From Thermoguttaceae bacterium (GTDB taxonomy: Bacteria > Planctomycetota > Planctomycetia > Pirellulales > Thermoguttaceae): 51,817 nt of DNA. The position numbers were made by a program, and so were the translations under genes. Location: contig JAFSMO010000003.1 in the NCBI GenBank assembly GCA_017447865.1, positions 1-51,817 on the forward strand, in the 5' to 3' direction. Positions 34,201 through 41,000 of this stretch are shown here, piece after piece. Under the pieces are notes generated by a model. The model worked only from the letters and a program-made list of their open reading frames with translations. It was not told where the DNA came from and searched no databases. Each line of letters begins with the position of its first letter. Position 1 is the stretch's first letter.

Positions 34201-34570
34201 CATGGTGGAAGCGTTCGGGATCCTGGATCCTTTGGCCTACCAGACGCCGAAACCCATGACGAAACTTTCGTACCGCAGCCGGCTGATCGAGCGGATGGCG
34301 TCCGGAACGCACCACGGCGTGAAGGTCACGGGGGACGATCTGCTCCGCGTGATTTTGTGGGTGGACGCGATGTGCCCGTACTACGGGAGCGAAGAACTGC
34401 GCGCGATGGGTGACCCGGCATTTTACGGCCGCGACTGGCTGCCGGTCTGCCCGAAGATCCAGTCCGCGCCGCTGATCCCGCGCCCGGGCCCACTCAACAC
34501 GCTGCACCCGGAAAAAGACCCGGCCTACGACGCCCCGACGATGGATCAGGTAAATCAACTGCCGTTTTAA
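31229..34570 (+). CDS. Secreted LamG / beta-propeller / dihaem cytochrome c protein (HZS-alpha-like middle region)
   Basis: The 1113-aa protein has a signal peptide (to about residue 23, ALAEE), a LamG/concanavalin-like domain (25-215; FTVRAWIKP, DGQWHLVTGTYDG, LDEIQLWDRAMSERQVREYF), a helical linker, and a TolB/PD40-type propeller (about 400-760; RPDVSFDGKRVLF, LYEINADGTGVRQLTDGAFDDLDPIYLPDG). Two CxxCH haem sites follow, CIGCH from C881 and CAKCH from C932. This order resembles planctomycete proteins with a hydrazine-synthase-alpha-like middle domain, but no anammox role should be assumed. AAAGGG precedes the ATG. It is divergent from the Rieske operon and probably extracytoplasmic. Electron transfer or oxidative carbohydrate chemistry is possible. 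Confidence 0.82.
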   Translation: MNRRFPLGLALLVTFFCGIAALAEEKPILEWTFETAPEGEGITSVPGIIGTAVDVTGKPQISVPADRLPEGLTAFTVRAWIKPRSVDENIHEILRKEDGEERLWLSITGKGKSICLGLNANGLYRETRGTVDPAVLTDGQWHLVTGTYDGQSTKLYFDLEFIGGTELPGPWKYGKKNAPIFVASLWGSAEFYDGALDEIQLWDRAMSERQVREYFLQIAPERGMAWLKKQIADAREKALEFLPETPEQWAKCTPEETQKWKALQALNASDTAAELDLDRKTADELFDLLARLESNFEPRPRGAEQVSPYVRPVTPEVKDLTPEEAQKKLEEEWLFQCSGNVTPEVIRNEIRYAKALAARIQGVDFQDQLRELDALAEADATTRTYFRVRQIKRGIMFANPAIDFDSVVYVDVPYPAGSEWRHENHHRVGTQAVPGGRLMVLKGLSPAGKQTMLAPQKPLPGHGSFWRPDVSFDGKRVLFCFKPYNEKAFHLYEINADGTGVRQLTDGAFDDLDPIYLPDGENIAFLTGRAHTYVRCVVSANSFVLARMKLHEEPGDGVFILSRNMECEYTPSLLKDGRIIYTRWEYTDKPLWRCQSLWTMNPDGTQVQTFWGNQSVWPDLLKEARPIPGSERVMFAGCGHHDWFAGSIGIIDPAKGLNYPDGLTKVTPDVPWPEVGDGPSEKNESEAYHTAGDYSGYTSPYPISDRDFLVCAVRNGKTVLLLMDLEGNRELIYEGAHHIFHAQPLRPRTVPQARLDLVKWPTFENRDKPEPGIIYSNSVYDNASPELRGKAKFLRIWNLEPKTYTMWDHRPYASEGPATSLVQTDGVKRILGTVPIEDDGSVCFEAPSGVALHFQLLDENHRALHTMRSFTGVMPGEVRGCIGCHESQIVTPGMAPVGKAMKRAPSKITPVPWKDISVSYDRYVEPTLKKYCAKCHENPESKAFQTFNMTRRPGYNIFDEPYVTLVGKPTWGKPYEAPENPAPGFGWADTIMVEAFGILDPLAYQTPKPMTKLSYRSRLIERMASGTHHGVKVTGDDLLRVILWVDAMCPYYGSEELRAMGDPAFYGRDWLPVCPKIQSAPLIPRPGPLNTLHPEKDPAYDAPTMDQVNQLPF

Positions 34571-34690
34571 TTAGGAATTCGTAATTCGTAATGCGTAATT
34601 GACGCTTCGCGTAACGTCAGTTTCAGAAAGTCTTCGACCCATAAAAAGCCGAAGGCTTTTTTAATTACGAATTACGCATTCCTAATTCCG
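34570..34690. repeat. Heptamer-armed inverted-repeat element (R3) with terminator hairpin
   Basis: The left arm (34570-34597) has TAATTCG/TAATGCG heptads; the right arm (34661-34685) is its near-perfect reverse complement. Inside are GACGCTTCGCGTAA and GTTTCAGAAAG, shared in reverse orientation with R4 and R5, and a perfect hairpin AAAAAGCC-GAA-GGCTTTTT (34643-34661). The element fills the gap between two convergent genes and touches both stop codons. The hairpin with its flanking A and T runs is a good two-way terminator. Confidence 0.88.
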
Positions 34691-35698
34691 CATTGACCCC
34701 GATTCTTCCATCGTTTCGCGGATTTCTTCCCGGGCGCTGAAGTAGAAGACCACGCCCAGAAGTGCGATCACGAGGCAGATGAAGCGGTACGCCAGCATCA
34801 CGGCCAGGCCCATTCCGGTGCGGCCAATGGTGTCGCGGTACAACTCATCGAAGACCACCTCCACGGGCCCCACCGGCAGCGGGATGGCCGACATCGACAT
34901 GCTGGTCGGCGAGATGAACAGATGCTGGGCGAACGTCGGCGGATCCTGCGCCCGCCACAAACCATCGGCCAGAAAATAAAACGACGTCGCGAAAAGCGTG
35001 TGCACCAGCAGGCTCATCAGCAGCACCCAGAAGAGTTTCACCGGGAACCGGCGGTACAGGCGTACACTTCCGGCGATGCGGCGGAAAATTTCTTCAGCCT
35101 TCGACCGGGGCGGAGGCAGTTCCTTCTTCGAATCCGGCGGCAAAAGAAGCGCCAGAAATCCCACGGTGCCAACCACCCACGCGATCAGAACCGCCCACGA
35201 AGCGGAAATCATCGTCTGCGACACATCCGGGTTCCAGAGCGTTCCAGCCGCCAGAAGAACCAGCGACGCGAGCATGAAAAGCGCATAAAGGCCGATCATT
35301 CGGTCAATGAACATCGACCCGAGAATTACCGGGCCGGCGTGCGGATGGTCCTCTTTCACGGATCGGGTCAACAGCCATGCTTTGAGCAGATCCCCCCCAA
35401 CGATCCCCATTGGCGCGAGGTTGAACAGGTAACCGATGTAACCGATCCGGAGTGTCTTCCAGAACCCGACGTTCATCCCCTGGATCCGCACGAGCCAGAA
35501 CCAGCGGACGAGCGTCACGAGGACCGCCAGAAACGTAAACAAAAAACCGAGCGCCAGGGACGACCAGATCTTCTCGCCGTGCACCAGTGCGTCCATCGTC
35601 GTTTCGTCCTGCATGGCCCGGTAGACGAGAAAAGCCAGAATTCCCAGCGAGACGCCAATTTTAACGAGAAAAATCAGAAAAGATTTGAATTTTTTCAC
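34682..35698 (-). CDS. Flippase-like membrane protein (LPG synthase TM-region / YbhN family)
   Basis: The 338-aa protein has 7-8 membrane helices and the pattern of the lysylphosphatidylglycerol synthase membrane-domain family: an N-terminal helix KIGVSLGILAFLVYRAM, then FNLAPMGIVGGDLLKAWLLTRSV, FIDRMIGLYALFMLA and SMSAIPLPVGPVEVVFDELYR. The soluble aminoacyl-transferase domain is absent, as in YbhN-type members thought to move lipids. The start is GTG. The last residues (SMRN) and the TAG stop are encoded by the arm of repeat R3, so the original C-terminus may have been replaced. Confidence 0.82.
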   Translation of the reverse strand: MKKFKSFLIFLVKIGVSLGILAFLVYRAMQDETTMDALVHGEKIWSSLALGFLFTFLAVLVTLVRWFWLVRIQGMNVGFWKTLRIGYIGYLFNLAPMGIVGGDLLKAWLLTRSVKEDHPHAGPVILGSMFIDRMIGLYALFMLASLVLLAAGTLWNPDVSQTMISASWAVLIAWVVGTVGFLALLLPPDSKKELPPPRSKAEEIFRRIAGSVRLYRRFPVKLFWVLLMSLLVHTLFATSFYFLADGLWRAQDPPTFAQHLFISPTSMSMSAIPLPVGPVEVVFDELYRDTIGRTGMGLAVMLAYRFICLVIALLGVVFYFSAREEIRETMEESGSMRN

Positions 35699-35764
35699 GG
35701 TTTTGGTTCAATGAAAGGAAGCACGATTAAAAGGGACCATTAAAAAAATTGAGAAAGGGCCGAC

Positions 35765-35796
35765 GGAAGAGGAGAATTTTTCTCCCGGGTCCTTCC
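35765..35796 (-). terminator. Hairpin between the Q/N-rich protein gene and the flippase-like gene
   Basis: GGAGAA/TTCTCC (35771-35785) is extended by GGAAG/CTTCC at 35765-35769 and 35792-35796. A seven-T run on the minus strand follows only after about 17 nt, so it is a weak candidate. Confidence 0.35.
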
Positions 35797-35838
35797 TCAA
35801 AAAACTTCACACCTTGATCTGACTGACGTTTCCGGCCA

Positions 35839-36651
35839 TTACTTTCTCTGAGCCGGTTCGTAGTGCGGACGCAAGACCCCTTTCCCATCCGGGGCGTAGG
35901 GGTTGAAATAGGAACCAGCCTCTTCCTTTTCTTCTTCCGCTTTTTCATCCATTTTTTCTTTATCGGTCTTTTCAGCGGCGTTCGGGTCCACGTGAACGGT
36001 CGGCCCCGTTCCCGAGAAGCCGTACGAAGCGCCGGGGCGATTCGCATTCATGCCGGTATTCATCTGGCCGTAAGATGCTCCGACCGTCTGCGCCCCTACG
36101 TTCGCGTTAAACTGCGCCTGCTGCTCGATCCGGGTCTGGTTCTGATTCTGCTGAAGCGTTTGGATTTGCTGCTGGGTCTGCTGGCGCTGCTTTTCCGCTT
36201 CGAGGGCCGGTTTCACGTACATGTTGTAATTATCGATCCCCGGGACACGGTCGCGGCGGTAAAAATTCATGTACGGGCTGAGGAAAGGCTTTTCCTGTAC
36301 GTTTTCGAATGGTTTCGCCACAGGACCGGTCGCGGTGTGCTGGCCGTACTGGACCGGACCATTGAAAGTCCGCGTTTGATTTTGATTCTGCTGGTACGGA
36401 TTGAGTACCGGCATCGGCTGACCATTCGCTCCCGGAACGGCCGGTACCCCCTGCGGGAACTGCGTGTTTACCGTGTTCGGCGTAGTACTCTGCGTGACTC
36501 CCACGGCTCCTGCTCCCGGTGCCATCGGAAGGTTGGAAGGAGTGGCGGACGGCGTCATGGGCGCACCGTTGTATTGGGCCGAGGCGGTCCATGCAGAACA
36601 CAAAACGGAAACGCTGAAAAGAGCGACGGCTGCGTAAAATTTCTGATTCAT
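35839..36651 (-). CDS. Secreted Q/N/P-rich protein, unknown function
   Basis: The 270-aa protein has a signal peptide (ending TASAQ). Residues 26-110 are rich in Pro, Asn, Gln and Thr. A more conserved-looking block at about 115-155 (EKPFLSPYMNFYRRDRVPGIDNYNMYVKPALEAEKQRQ) is of a type seen in planctomycete secreted proteins, followed by a Gln-rich helix (about 155-185) and an acidic K/E stretch (about 230-245). There are no catalytic motifs. AGGGTG precedes the ATG. It lies upstream of the flippase-like gene on the same strand with a hairpin between. An envelope structural role is possible but only inferred. Confidence 0.75.
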   Translation of the reverse strand: MNQKFYAAVALFSVSVLCSAWTASAQYNGAPMTPSATPSNLPMAPGAGAVGVTQSTTPNTVNTQFPQGVPAVPGANGQPMPVLNPYQQNQNQTRTFNGPVQYGQHTATGPVAKPFENVQEKPFLSPYMNFYRRDRVPGIDNYNMYVKPALEAEKQRQQTQQQIQTLQQNQNQTRIEQQAQFNANVGAQTVGASYGQMNTGMNANRPGASYGFSGTGPTVHVDPNAAEKTDKEKMDEKAEEEKEEAGSYFNPYAPDGKGVLRPHYEPAQRK

Positions 36652-36883
36652 GGTTCACCCTGTGGAAAAAAACAGGCCATTTTTGAAAATCTCTTTTAAC
36701 ATTTTACACGAATTTGGACGTTTCTGAAAGGGTAATTCCTGAAATTTCCCCAATATTTTTATTTTTTCTCAAAAAATTTCTACTGGGGAACTGGCTTTTT
36801 GCAGGTTTTGGAGTATTATAGAGAAAAATTCAAAAACCAGTCCATTTTTCATCCCCTTCCCCCTGACCCAAAACCAGTTTTCC
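36652..36883. other. Divergent intergenic region with a weak plus-strand promoter
   Basis: The region is AT-rich. TATTAT at 36814-36819 could be the -10 for the pseudouridine synthase gene 65 bp downstream. No hairpins or RNA genes were recognised. Confidence 0.35.
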
Positions 36884-37585
36884 ATGATCAATATTCTATA
36901 CGCTGACGGCCCGGTTTTAGTCGTCAACAAACCCGCGGGTCTGTTGGTCCAGTCGCCGCCGGGAATCGATTCCCTCGTCGATCAGATCAAAGACTACGTT
37001 CGGGAGAAAGACGGCAAACCGGCCGACGCGAACGTGTACCTCGGCGTCCCGCACCGTCTCGACCGCCCCGCGACGGGCTGCATGATTTTCGCGCGGAATG
37101 TTCGGGCCGCCAAGCGCCTCTCGGACCAATTCCAAATGCGGACCGTTCAGAAAAAATACTGGGTTCTGGTCTCCGGTCAGGTTCCGGACGACCGGGGTGA
37201 TTGGGAAGATTTCATCCGGAAAGTGCCGGGGGAGCCGCGATCGGAGATCGTGACCTCACGCCACCCGGAAGGGCGGTGGGCTTTACTCCACTACACCGTG
37301 AAGGAGCGAATGCCTGAGAGAAACTGCACGTGGCTTGAGATCGAGCTGGAAACCGGCCGCACGCATCAGATCCGCGTCCAGGCGTCGTCGCACGGGTTCC
37401 CGGTCCTCGGCGACGCGCAATACGGCTCGACCGTCCCCTTTGGCGAGCAGTTTGAGGACGAACGCCTCCGCTCCATCGCGCTTCACAGCCGGTCGCTCAA
37501 CATCAAGCACCCGATGCGGGAGGAGCGCCTCTTTGTCGAAGCTCCGCTTCCGGATCCGTGGAAAGAGTTTGTGGGGGAACTCTGA
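36884..37585 (+). CDS. RluA-family RNA pseudouridine synthase
   Basis: The 233-aa cytosolic enzyme isomerises uridine to pseudouridine in rRNA or tRNA. The family core is clear: VVNKPAGLLVQ near the start, GVPHRLDRPATGCMIFAR with the catalytic Asp (about residue 62), KKYWVLVSG, and ELETGRTHQIRVQASSHGFPVLGDAQYG. No S4 domain precedes the catalytic part, so it resembles shorter RluA/RluC-like members. No strong ribosome site is visible before the ATG, but the domain begins directly there. It stands alone between two unrelated minus-strand genes. Confidence 0.93.
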   Translation: MINILYADGPVLVVNKPAGLLVQSPPGIDSLVDQIKDYVREKDGKPADANVYLGVPHRLDRPATGCMIFARNVRAAKRLSDQFQMRTVQKKYWVLVSGQVPDDRGDWEDFIRKVPGEPRSEIVTSRHPEGRWALLHYTVKERMPERNCTWLEIELETGRTHQIRVQASSHGFPVLGDAQYGSTVPFGEQFEDERLRSIALHSRSLNIKHPMREERLFVEAPLPDPWKEFVGEL

Positions 37586-37598
37586 ATTTAACCCAAGA

Positions 37599-37648
37599 GA
37601 GAATTTGAGGGGCCGACTTTACCAGCGTCGTCGGCCCTCCGAATTCTT
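37599..37648. terminator. Strong bidirectional hairpin between convergent genes
   Basis: An arm containing AGAATT and AGGGGCCGAC pairs with GTCGGCCCT and AATTCT, giving about 16 pairs with small mismatches around a loop of about 14 nt. It lies between the stops at 37585 (+) and 37653 (-). Confidence 0.65.
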
Positions 37649-37652
37649 GGTC

Positions 37653-40600
37653 CTACTTCTCCCAAACGAGGCCTGACGCACGGTCGCGGCAGAAGATTTT
37701 GTAATTTCCTGCCGGGTCGTTCAGGTTCGTCTGGAATTCCAGCTCGCAGACGCCGTTCTCAGCACAGGCGTAGCCTCCGCCGTCGATTTCCTTCCCCTCG
37801 GCGTCGAAGAGGCGGATCTCGACCGGGAGCAGGGCGTGCGCAGGCTTCCCGCTTTCGTCCAGGACCGTCAGCTTCACGCGGACTTTCTCGGCGCGCCGGA
37901 TTTTGGCCGGGTCAGGCGCCTCGACGTTCAGCGACTTGATCTCCGACTTGAGGAAAAGCAGCATCCGGCCGTCGTTCGTCTCGTACTTGAGCGGCACCTC
38001 GACGCGCTTCCCGTCTGCCGTCCGGCTGAACGCCACTTTTCCGCCGCGGGAGAGCTCGTACACCGCCCGGATCTCTCCGTTCGGGTCGGCAAGCGACGCG
38101 GAACCTTCAAACGGGAGGCCCTTTTCCATCGTCATGCCCCACTGGCCAACGTAGTCGCCAAACGTCCGGTGGTCGTTCAGGACGAACAGGTAGTCCACGC
38201 CGTCCCAGTTCCGGGCGAACGTGAAGAGCTCGGGGCTGGAGGAGTCCGCCCGCGGCGTGTACTTCCCGGCCAGGGCTTCGCGCAGGGCCTGCGTGTCCGC
38301 GATCGATTTCTCCTTCGCGGCCCGCGTGAAGTCCTGCGCCTTCGTGTTCACCCAGACTTTCGCCATTTTCTCGACTTCCTCGGTCGAGTCCAGCGTCGGG
38401 CGCGCCACTTTGTTCAGCGGGACCAGAATGTCCGCTTTGAGCGCCTTGCAGAGCAGCTCGTCGCCGATCAGGATCCCACCTTTGGCCTGGAACTCTTTGA
38501 TCTTCTCAACGACCGGAGCGGGGAGGTAGTCGCACTGCGGCGCGTACAGGACCTTGGCGTTTCCGAAACCGTCCCGCATGATGGTTTCCTCGTAAATGAC
38601 CCGCGGATCAAGGCGTGCGCGCTGGAGGAACGTCAGGTCCGGCGCGTTCCAGCCCCACGTTCCGTGGCCGGCGAAAATGCAGCTCGTGAAGCTTTCCAGC
38701 ACGGCGACCGGCGACTCCTCACGCGGCAGGCGTTTGAGCGTCGGGCCGAGCGGCGCGACCACTTCGGTCAGCATTTTTTTCATCATTTTCGGCGTTTCGG
38801 AATTCGTGTACGTGTAGCCTTTCTGCGCGCCGGTCTCCACGATGCACGCGTAGCCGTGGAACATGATCCCCTGCACCGGCTTGGAGATCATCGCCCAGAT
38901 CGCCGCCTGGAGCGAATCCGGCGGGATGGTCGGGAAGTCCGCGTCCGGTTTCTCCAGCACCCACTGCGGAGTCGGGAGGACTTTGACCTGCTTGGGCGCA
39001 AGCTGGGCGCGGTAGCAGATGATCTGCGTCATGATCATGACGTCCTGCGGAAGGCCCGCCACTTCACGGCCTTTGGCCATCGCGAAAAGTTCCTCGACCG
39101 GGCCGGCCACCGTCAGCGGCTCGGGGTAGGCGTAGATCCACTGGCTCAAAACGTCCACGTTGCCGCCGGAGCCCCATTTTGACGGGCAGCGGACCGCCGG
39201 GTCAAAGAAGCTGAAGAACGGGCGCTTCGTCTGCTGAGCGGAACCGTCACGGAAGCGGCCCGCCACTTTGCGGTACTCGTCCGCGATCACCGAATTATAC
39301 TTCGGCCAGCCGTCGCCGCCGTTCCAGAACCAGCGGTAGTAGTTCAGAAGCGGATCGTCGTCCGGGACCACGCCGTCAGGAAAACGCTCCGGGGCGATGT
39401 GCTGCGGGGCGGTTTTGCCCTGAACTTCCTCCGGAACGTCTTTTCCGGTCTCGGCTTTGTACTGCTCCGCTTCACGCGGGAAGGACGGAAACGTATGGTC
39501 GCGCAGCTCCGAGTTCGTCAGGACGCCGCCGAAGGCCGGGTGCAGACCGAACGTTTCAGCGTTGGCGCGGGCCGTCTCCTGAGCGATCTCCTGAAGGACC
39601 GGGTTGGAAACCTCGACCGCGCCGTTCCCCTTGGCGTCCAGACGCGCGTTTCCGGTCCGGTCGGTGCGGTAAAAGTCTTCCTTTTTCGTCCCCTCGGGGT
39701 ACGACGGGCCGATGTGCTTCACGAGCTTCAGCCCCGAAAGCAGTGCGCCGTCGAGCTGGGTGAAAGCGTTCTGCGCGGCGGCGTCCGATTTGGCCGGCGT
39801 GCCGAAACCAAAACTGCACGAGCCGTGCGTGAAGCCGAAGTCAAGGACTTCCTCGAACGAACGATTATTGAACATCCAGATCAGGGCCGGGAAACGATCT
39901 GCAAAAACGGGCCCAACGCCGAAGCGGATCTCCTGCTGGGCGCACGTTTCGGAACCGTCCGCTTTTTTACCCGTAAGAGTGACTTCCAGAGTATAAAGGC
40001 CCGGCTTGACGCGCGTCTCGATCGGGTAATTCAATTCGACCGATTTTTCGGCCGGGATTTCCTCGAATTTCTGCGTAAACGGCTCGAATTTCAGGCCCGA
40101 GGCCTCGCTCTTCTGGACGATCTGAAGCGTTACGTCGGAAATCGGATCTTTCGAGAAATTCTCGATCTGGACGCAGCCCGCCGCGGCCTTTTCGCCACGT
40201 TCAAACGCAGCGCGGCCGGTGAACGAAATCCCGATCGGCTTGCGTTCGACCGGCGTGATGGCGACGCGCTTCACAATCCCGTTGAACTGGTCAAAGTTGG
40301 ACCCGACGCGGTCGCCGATGGTCGGCGTGTGATGGCTCGGCGCGATGGGGCCGGCGATCCCAACGTTCTGGTGGAGTTTCTCGCCGTTAAAGTCCCACTC
40401 GACGGAGCGGTTGGCGTCGTAGAGGAATTCCAGATGGACGGGTTTTCCCGTTTCAAGCGCAACGCGCGGACCGGGAACGCGCTCGGTGCAAGTTTTGTAA
40501 CCGACGTAAAGAAACGCCTGCCAGATCCCGTTCCCGCAGTCGGTCACCATGACCTGAAAGCCCTGGTGGTACTGGCGGTTTTCCGGGTCGGTGATGTACG

Positions 40601-40934
40601 TGACGTACATCGAATCCCAGAGGACGTTCGTCCGTTTCGGTTTGGCCTCCTCAGAATCCTGAGGCCAATCCAGCCCACCGAGGGAAAAATCGGCCTCGAA
40701 CCGGAACGCTTCGGGAAGCTCAAACCCCTCGGCGGATTTTCTGGCCCAGCCGGCGGCGTCGCTCATACCGAGACTGGTGGGGACGAGTCCCTGACCTTCA
40801 AGGATCTTCGCGTGCTGGCGCAAATGTCCGCCCTCGGGCGGGGCATCCGCGTGGGTGAAATCCCAGACTTGGGCGGCGGCGTTCAGTGTGAACGACCAAA
40901 GAGACAAAAAGCACAAAAACAGAAATTTTTTCAT
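37653..40934 (-). CDS. Large secreted protein, probable glycoside hydrolase-like, not assigned to a family
   Basis: The 1093-aa product has a signal peptide (to about AAAQ). Residues 20-235 form a concanavalin/LamG-like domain (FRFEADFSLGG, KPVHLEFLYDANRSVEWDFNGEKL). Residues 240-345 are beta-sandwich. The centre (350-760) alternates helices and strands like a (beta/alpha)8 barrel (FADRFPALIWMFNNRSFEEVLDFGF, NYYRWFWNGGDGWPKYN). Residues 765-860 (IKEFQAKGGILIGDELL) resemble the amidotransferase-like domain of beta-galactosidase-type enzymes. The C-terminus is Ig-like. Catalytic residues could not be fixed. It follows the pseudopilin operon, separated from it by a clear terminator. Confidence 0.6.
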   Translation of the reverse strand: MKKFLFLCFLSLWSFTLNAAAQVWDFTHADAPPEGGHLRQHAKILEGQGLVPTSLGMSDAAGWARKSAEGFELPEAFRFEADFSLGGLDWPQDSEEAKPKRTNVLWDSMYVTYITDPENRQYHQGFQVMVTDCGNGIWQAFLYVGYKTCTERVPGPRVALETGKPVHLEFLYDANRSVEWDFNGEKLHQNVGIAGPIAPSHHTPTIGDRVGSNFDQFNGIVKRVAITPVERKPIGISFTGRAAFERGEKAAAGCVQIENFSKDPISDVTLQIVQKSEASGLKFEPFTQKFEEIPAEKSVELNYPIETRVKPGLYTLEVTLTGKKADGSETCAQQEIRFGVGPVFADRFPALIWMFNNRSFEEVLDFGFTHGSCSFGFGTPAKSDAAAQNAFTQLDGALLSGLKLVKHIGPSYPEGTKKEDFYRTDRTGNARLDAKGNGAVEVSNPVLQEIAQETARANAETFGLHPAFGGVLTNSELRDHTFPSFPREAEQYKAETGKDVPEEVQGKTAPQHIAPERFPDGVVPDDDPLLNYYRWFWNGGDGWPKYNSVIADEYRKVAGRFRDGSAQQTKRPFFSFFDPAVRCPSKWGSGGNVDVLSQWIYAYPEPLTVAGPVEELFAMAKGREVAGLPQDVMIMTQIICYRAQLAPKQVKVLPTPQWVLEKPDADFPTIPPDSLQAAIWAMISKPVQGIMFHGYACIVETGAQKGYTYTNSETPKMMKKMLTEVVAPLGPTLKRLPREESPVAVLESFTSCIFAGHGTWGWNAPDLTFLQRARLDPRVIYEETIMRDGFGNAKVLYAPQCDYLPAPVVEKIKEFQAKGGILIGDELLCKALKADILVPLNKVARPTLDSTEEVEKMAKVWVNTKAQDFTRAAKEKSIADTQALREALAGKYTPRADSSSPELFTFARNWDGVDYLFVLNDHRTFGDYVGQWGMTMEKGLPFEGSASLADPNGEIRAVYELSRGGKVAFSRTADGKRVEVPLKYETNDGRMLLFLKSEIKSLNVEAPDPAKIRRAEKVRVKLTVLDESGKPAHALLPVEIRLFDAEGKEIDGGGYACAENGVCELEFQTNLNDPAGNYKIFCRDRASGLVWEK

Positions 40935-40950
40935 GGGTGGGTTCCTGATG

Positions 40951-40987
40951 TAAAAAAACGAAAGGTGGCCGCCTCAACGACCACCTT
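40951..40987 (-). terminator. Intrinsic terminator of the pseudopilin operon
   Basis: On the minus strand AAGGTGG pairs with CCACCTT (40962-40968 with 40981-40987) and is followed by TCGTTTTTTT. It lies 14 nt after the last gene of the operon. Confidence 0.85.
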
Positions 40988-41000
40988 GAAAAAGAATCAT

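Noticed and set aside
31229..34570. Hydrazine synthase subunit, implying anammox metabolism
   Set aside because: The resemblance is limited to a widespread propeller/haem arrangement; no other anammox gene is in the window.
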